DNA from: Streptomyces sp. NBC_01669 | Lineage (GTDB): Bacteria; Actinomycetota; Actinomycetes; Streptomycetales; Streptomycetaceae | Direction of reading: 5' to 3' | Length of the DNA stretch: 64,000 nucleotides | Assembly (NCBI RefSeq): GCF_026339735.1 | Contig: NZ_JAPEQG010000001.1 | Location: forward strand, 4,030,001 to 4,094,000 | The notes under the pieces: generated by a model | Seen by the model: the letters and a program-made list of their open reading frames with translations, nothing else | Database searches by the model: none | What the model was told of the DNA's origin: nothing | Made by a program: the position numbers and the translations under genes | Shown here: positions 60,898 through 64,000 of the stretch, in pieces | Numbering within the stretch: position 1 is the stretch's first letter | Layout: the number at the start of each line of letters is the position of its first letter

Positions 60898-61356
60898 ATG
60901 GAAGCAAGGATGAAGAACCCGGCCGCCCTCATCCCCGAGGCCCTGCCCGCCATCCAGGAACTCCTGAAGGCCACCCGGGACCGTGGCGTCCCGGAGTCGA
61001 CGCTGGAACTCGTCCACCTGCGGGCGAGCCAGATCAACGGATGCAGCTTCTGCGTCGACTACGGGGTCCGCAGCGCCAGGAAGGCGGGCGTGGCCGACGA
61101 GAAGCTGTTCGCCGTGGCGGCCTGGCGCGAGGCGCCGTACTTCTCCGACGAGGAGCGCGCGGCGCTGGCGCTCGCCGAGGCGGCGACCCGTCTGAGCGAC
61201 CGGGGCGACGCGGTGCCGGACGACATCTGGGACGCGGCGGCCGACCACTTCGACGAGCAGGGGCTCGCCGCGCTGACTCTCATGATCGGCATCACCAACC
61301 TCTTCAACCGCATCAACGTCACCACCAGGCAGCCGGCGGGCGCGCCGACCTGGTAG
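60898..61356 (+). CDS. Carboxymuconolactone decarboxylase / AhpD-like protein
   Basis: The 152-residue all-helical protein has the AhpD-type CxxC (INGCSFCVDYGVRSARKAG). Active AhpD-like peroxidase partners carry histidine four residues after the second cysteine; here the position is glycine (CVDYG). Thiol-disulfide chemistry remains possible but the proton relay is altered. The C-terminus (ALTLMIGITNLFNRINVTTR) is typical. GGAGGAG lies nine bases before the ATG at 60898, and a terminator follows. Confidence 0.88.
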   Translation: MEARMKNPAALIPEALPAIQELLKATRDRGVPESTLELVHLRASQINGCSFCVDYGVRSARKAGVADEKLFAVAAWREAPYFSDEERAALALAEAATRLSDRGDAVPDDIWDAAADHFDEQGLAALTLMIGITNLFNRINVTTRQPAGAPTW

Positions 61357-61366
61357 TCGGCACGTG

Positions 61367-61400
61367 GAGAAGGGCCTCCGCAGCCGCGGAGGCCCTTCTC
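61367..61400 (+). terminator. Terminator after the AhpD-like gene
   Basis: Fifteen-base perfect arms (61367-61381 and 61386-61400) with an AGCC loop, followed by GCTTTCTCC, lie ten bases after the stop. Confidence 0.92.
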
Positions 61401-61414
61401 GCTTTCTCCCGGCC

Positions 61415-61647
61415 CTACTTGGTGGCGGCGAAGTGATCGACGTCGCTGTCACGCCGATCACGCCCCGGGCGCAGGCGGCGGCCGGCGACATGGCCTGGAC
61501 GACGGGGCGTTGCCAGGATGCGGTGAGGTACCAGCGGCCGCGCTCCGTATCGAGCTGGATGCGGTAGGCCACGGCCCGGATCTCTATGCGGTCGGCCCAC
61601 TCCACCCCCCGGTGCGCGAACGCCACCCCCTGGGCAGGGAGTCCCAA
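61415..61647 (-). pseudogene. Decayed TnpB-like transposase fragment
   Basis: Minus-strand frames read HRGVEWADRIEIRAVAYRIQ, then LDTERGRWYLTASWQRP, then ARGVIGV; another frame ends DVDHFAATK at the stop. Together they resemble the middle of IS200/IS605-type TnpB proteins, where the strand GRWYLxxSW precedes the catalytic aspartate motif VIGVDxNxDH. Here that motif is split by a frameshift. No ends, tnpA or guide-RNA structure were recognised, so this is an old relic. Family recognition is from memory. Confidence 0.45.
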
Positions 61648-61684
61648 CCCGGGGCCCGCCGAGCCTTTGCCTGCACACCCATTC

Positions 61685-61723
61685 CTGACGGAGCGTCAGT
61701 TCAGTAACCTGACAGAGCGTCAG
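61685..61723. promoter_or_regulatory. Shared palindromic operators, sites 6 and 7 (acyl-CoA synthetase)
   Basis: CTGACGGAGCGTCAG (61685-61699) and CTGACAGAGCGTCAG (61709-61723) are tandem copies 24 bases apart, upstream of the acyl-CoA synthetase gene. Two sites suggest tighter or cooperative control. Confidence 0.78.
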
Positions 61724-61781
61724 CTCAAGGCTGGCCCGGCACAGGCACCCCGACGGACTTCTGGCAGGAGTGGGCGGAACG

Positions 61782-64000
61782 ATGCTTGGATCGACTCACG
61801 GCACCCTCACCACACACTTCCGCGCCCGGGTGGTGGCCTGCGGAGAAGAGCCGCACGCCGCCGTCCACAGCATGGCGGTCGCCGCCGCGGAAGGCGATCT
61901 CGATGTCAGCGGCCGCCCGCTGCACGCCCCCGTGCCGGACCTGGACCGGTTCTTCCGGCCCGAGTCCGTGGCCGTCATCGGGGCGTCCGACACCGAGGGC
62001 AGGCCCAACACCGGCATCACCCGGCAGCTCGTCGCCTGGGCCGAGCGGGTCGGGGCGCGACTGCATCCGGTCCACCCCACGCGGGAGTCCGTCTTCGGCC
62101 GGCCCTGCTCCCGCTCCGTCGCGGATCTGCCGGAGCAGGTCGATCTGGCGGTACTGCTGGTCGGCGACCCGCTTCCGGTGATCGAGGAACTCGGGCAGGC
62201 CAAGGTGAAGTTCGCGGTCGCCTTCGCCTCCGGGTTCGCCGAGACCGGCGAGGAGGGCGCCGCCGCCCAGGCGCGGCTGGCGGCCGCGGTGGAGCGGTCG
62301 GGGCTGCGGCTGCTCGGGCCGAACACCAACCTCAACGCGTTCGAGGCGTTCCGGGACGACCTCGACGGGCCGGCGATCGCCCTGATCACCCAGTCCGGTC
62401 ACCAGGGCCGTCCCGTCTACACCCTCCAGGAGCTGGGCGTGCGGCTGTCGCACTGGGCGCCCACGGGCAACGAGGCGGATCTGGAGACCGCCGACTTCAT
62501 CTCGTACTTCGCCGAGCGCCCCGAGGTCGGGGCCATCGCCGCCTATGTCGAGGGACTCAAGGACGGCCGCTCCTTTCTGCTCGCCGCCGACCGGGCGGCG
62601 CGGGCCGGGGTGCCGGTCGTGGCGGTCAAGGTGGGGCGTACGGAGACGGGGGCCAGGATGGCCGCGTCACACACCGGCAAGCTGACCGGCGCCGACCAGG
62701 TGGTGGACGCGGCGATGCGGCAGTTCGGCGTGATCCGGGTGGACGGGCTCGACGAACTCCAGGACACCGCGGCCCTGCTGGCCCGGGCGCGGAAGCCGCA
62801 GGCCGACGGGGTCGTCGTGTATTCGATCTCGGGCGGCACGGGCGCGCACTTCTCGGACCTGGCGACCGGGGCGGGGCTGAAGCTCCCCACCCTGTCCGAG
62901 GAGAAGCAGCGCGAGCTGCACGCATGGATTCCCGGCTATCTGAACGTGGCGAACCCCGTCGACAACGGCGGGCACCCGGTCGGCGACTGGCGCGGCCGGA
63001 AGATCATCGACGCGATCCTCGCCGACCCGGACGTGGGGGTCCTGATCTGTCCGATCACCGGCCCCTTCCCCCCGATGAGCGACCGGCTCGCGCAGGACCT
63101 GGTGGACGCGGCGGAGACCACGGACAAGCTGGTGTGTGTGGTGTGGGGCTCGCCGGTCGGCACGGAGGACGCGTACCGTACGACGCTGCTCGGCTCGTCG
63201 CGCGTCGCCACCTTCCGCACCTTCGGCAACTGCATCACCGCCGTGAAGGCCTATCTGGACCACCACCGGTTCGCCGCCTCGTACCGCTCGCCCTTCGACG
63301 AGGCGCCGCGCACGCCGTCGCCCTCGTTCCGCAAGGCGCAGGCCCTGATGCGCCCGGGCCACCAACTGAGCGAGCACGCGGCGAAGCAGCTGCTGCGGGC
63401 GTACGGCATCCGTGTCCCGCGCGAGCAGCTGGTCACCAGTGCGGCCGCGTCCGTCCGCGCCGCGGGTCTGGTCGGCTACCCGGTCGTGATGAAGGCGTCG
63501 GGCACACGGCTCGCCCACAAGACGGAGCTCGGCCTGGTCAAGGTCGGGCTCACCTCCGCGAGCCAGGTCCGCGACGCATACCGCGAACTGACCGACATCG
63601 CCCGCTACGAGGGTGTCGAGCTGGACGGCGTCCTGGTCTGCCAGATGATCGAGCGGGGCGTCGAAATGATGGTCGGCGTCACGCACGACGCCCTGTTCGG
63701 ACCGACGGTCACGGTCGGACTCGGCGGCGTGCTCGTGGAGGTGCTGCACGATGCGGCGGTGCGGGTGCCGCCGTTCGGCGAGGACCAGGCGCGGGCGATG
63801 CTCGGCGAACTGCGCGGCCGGGCCCTGCTGGAAGGCGTACGCGGCGGACCGCCGGTGGACGTCGACGCGCTCATCGAGGTGGTGCTGCGTGTCCAGCGGA
63901 TGGCGCTGGAACTGGGCGACGACCTCTCCGAGCTGGACATCAACCCGCTGATGGTGCTGGGGCGCGGGCAGGGCGCGGTGGCGCTGGACGCACTCGCCGT
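61782..64000 (+). CDS. NDP-forming acyl-CoA synthetase (acetate-CoA ligase family), cut by window end
   Basis: The 739 codons in the window form a fused ADP-forming acyl-CoA synthetase: a CoA-binding domain starting at about residue 50 (FFRPESVAVIGASDTEGRP), a succinyl-CoA-ligase-like flavodoxin domain (SHWAPTGNEADLETADF; AASHTGKLTGADQ), and a C-terminal ATP-grasp domain (GYPVVMKASGTRLAHKTELG; ELDINPLMVL). The enzyme interconverts acyl-CoA and acid with ATP formation or use. The conserved histidine phosphorylated in related enzymes is not obvious at a canonical place. An N-terminal leader of about 50 residues precedes the first domain. AGGAG lies about a dozen bases before the ATG. Confidence 0.88.
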   Translation, partial: MLGSTHGTLTTHFRARVVACGEEPHAAVHSMAVAAAEGDLDVSGRPLHAPVPDLDRFFRPESVAVIGASDTEGRPNTGITRQLVAWAERVGARLHPVHPTRESVFGRPCSRSVADLPEQVDLAVLLVGDPLPVIEELGQAKVKFAVAFASGFAETGEEGAAAQARLAAAVERSGLRLLGPNTNLNAFEAFRDDLDGPAIALITQSGHQGRPVYTLQELGVRLSHWAPTGNEADLETADFISYFAERPEVGAIAAYVEGLKDGRSFLLAADRAARAGVPVVAVKVGRTETGARMAASHTGKLTGADQVVDAAMRQFGVIRVDGLDELQDTAALLARARKPQADGVVVYSISGGTGAHFSDLATGAGLKLPTLSEEKQRELHAWIPGYLNVANPVDNGGHPVGDWRGRKIIDAILADPDVGVLICPITGPFPPMSDRLAQDLVDAAETTDKLVCVVWGSPVGTEDAYRTTLLGSSRVATFRTFGNCITAVKAYLDHHRFAASYRSPFDEAPRTPSPSFRKAQALMRPGHQLSEHAAKQLLRAYGIRVPREQLVTSAAASVRAAGLVGYPVVMKASGTRLAHKTELGLVKVGLTSASQVRDAYRELTDIARYEGVELDGVLVCQMIERGVEMMVGVTHDALFGPTVTVGLGGVLVEVLHDAAVRVPPFGEDQARAMLGELRGRALLEGVRGGPPVDVDALIEVVLRVQRMALELGDDLSELDINPLMVLGRGQGAVALDALA

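Overview
The window is high-GC actinobacterial DNA, almost certainly a Streptomyces chromosome arm close to the core. The evidence is dense codon-biased genes, GTG and TTG starts, translational coupling through ATGA/GTGA overlaps, futalosine-pathway menaquinone genes, a 14-gene nuo operon, the AfsK/AfsR/AfsS regulators, an XRE-DUF397 pair, PspAB, GPP34 and Uma2 proteins. I saw no tRNA, rRNA, CRISPR array, intact IS element or prophage.

Layout. 1-7.7 kb: start of a polyprenyl diphosphate synthase (minus strand, cut by the window edge), a CocE-type hydrolase, fumarylacetoacetase with a coupled GPP34 protein, a Uma2 nuclease-fold protein and RecQ. 7.8-23.85 kb: complete nuoA-N operon on the minus strand, ending in a strong terminator and preceded by a Rex-like operator. 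23.85-25.5 kb: a 0.8 kb regulatory region with a Crp-consensus site and other palindromes, then a secreted NlpC/P60 hydrolase. 25.6-34.3 kb: menaquinone block (prenyl reductase, menG, an unusual shortened amidohydrolase-like protein, mqnC, a membrane Ser/Thr kinase, mqnA), a GNAT acetyltransferase and a cold-shock gene with a long structured leader. This block also holds two decayed gene fragments.

34.4-50.6 kb: a MerR regulator, an amidohydrolase, then afsR-afsS and, after an intervening acyl-CoA ligase / thiolase-like / DUF35 / enoyl-CoA hydratase set, afsK with an adjacent VOC protein and a TetR regulator. Directly after afsS lies a 55-residue secreted peptide that carries the same D-x-H-A-T repeats as AfsS. 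50.7-64 kb: more acyl-CoA and redox enzymes (F420-type oxidoreductase, acyl-CoA dehydrogenase, second thiolase-like protein, second DUF35 protein with DoxX, flavin monooxygenase, acyl-CoA synthetase cut by the window end), mixed with housekeeping genes (PNPOx-like, htpX-pspAB, XRE-DUF397, DUF1707).

How they work together. Complex I and menaquinone synthesis/modification form one respiratory neighbourhood. The AfsK-AfsR-AfsS cascade controls secondary metabolism in Streptomyces. The main discovery is a near-perfect palindrome, CTGAC-N4-CGTCAG, found seven times in front of the amidohydrolase, the acyl-CoA ligase / thiolase-DUF35-hydratase divergent pair, the acyl-CoA dehydrogenase operon, the second thiolase, the DoxX-DUF35 pair and the terminal acyl-CoA synthetase. 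It ties scattered genes into one inferred lipid/acyl-CoA catabolic regulon. The second is the exported AfsS-like peptide.
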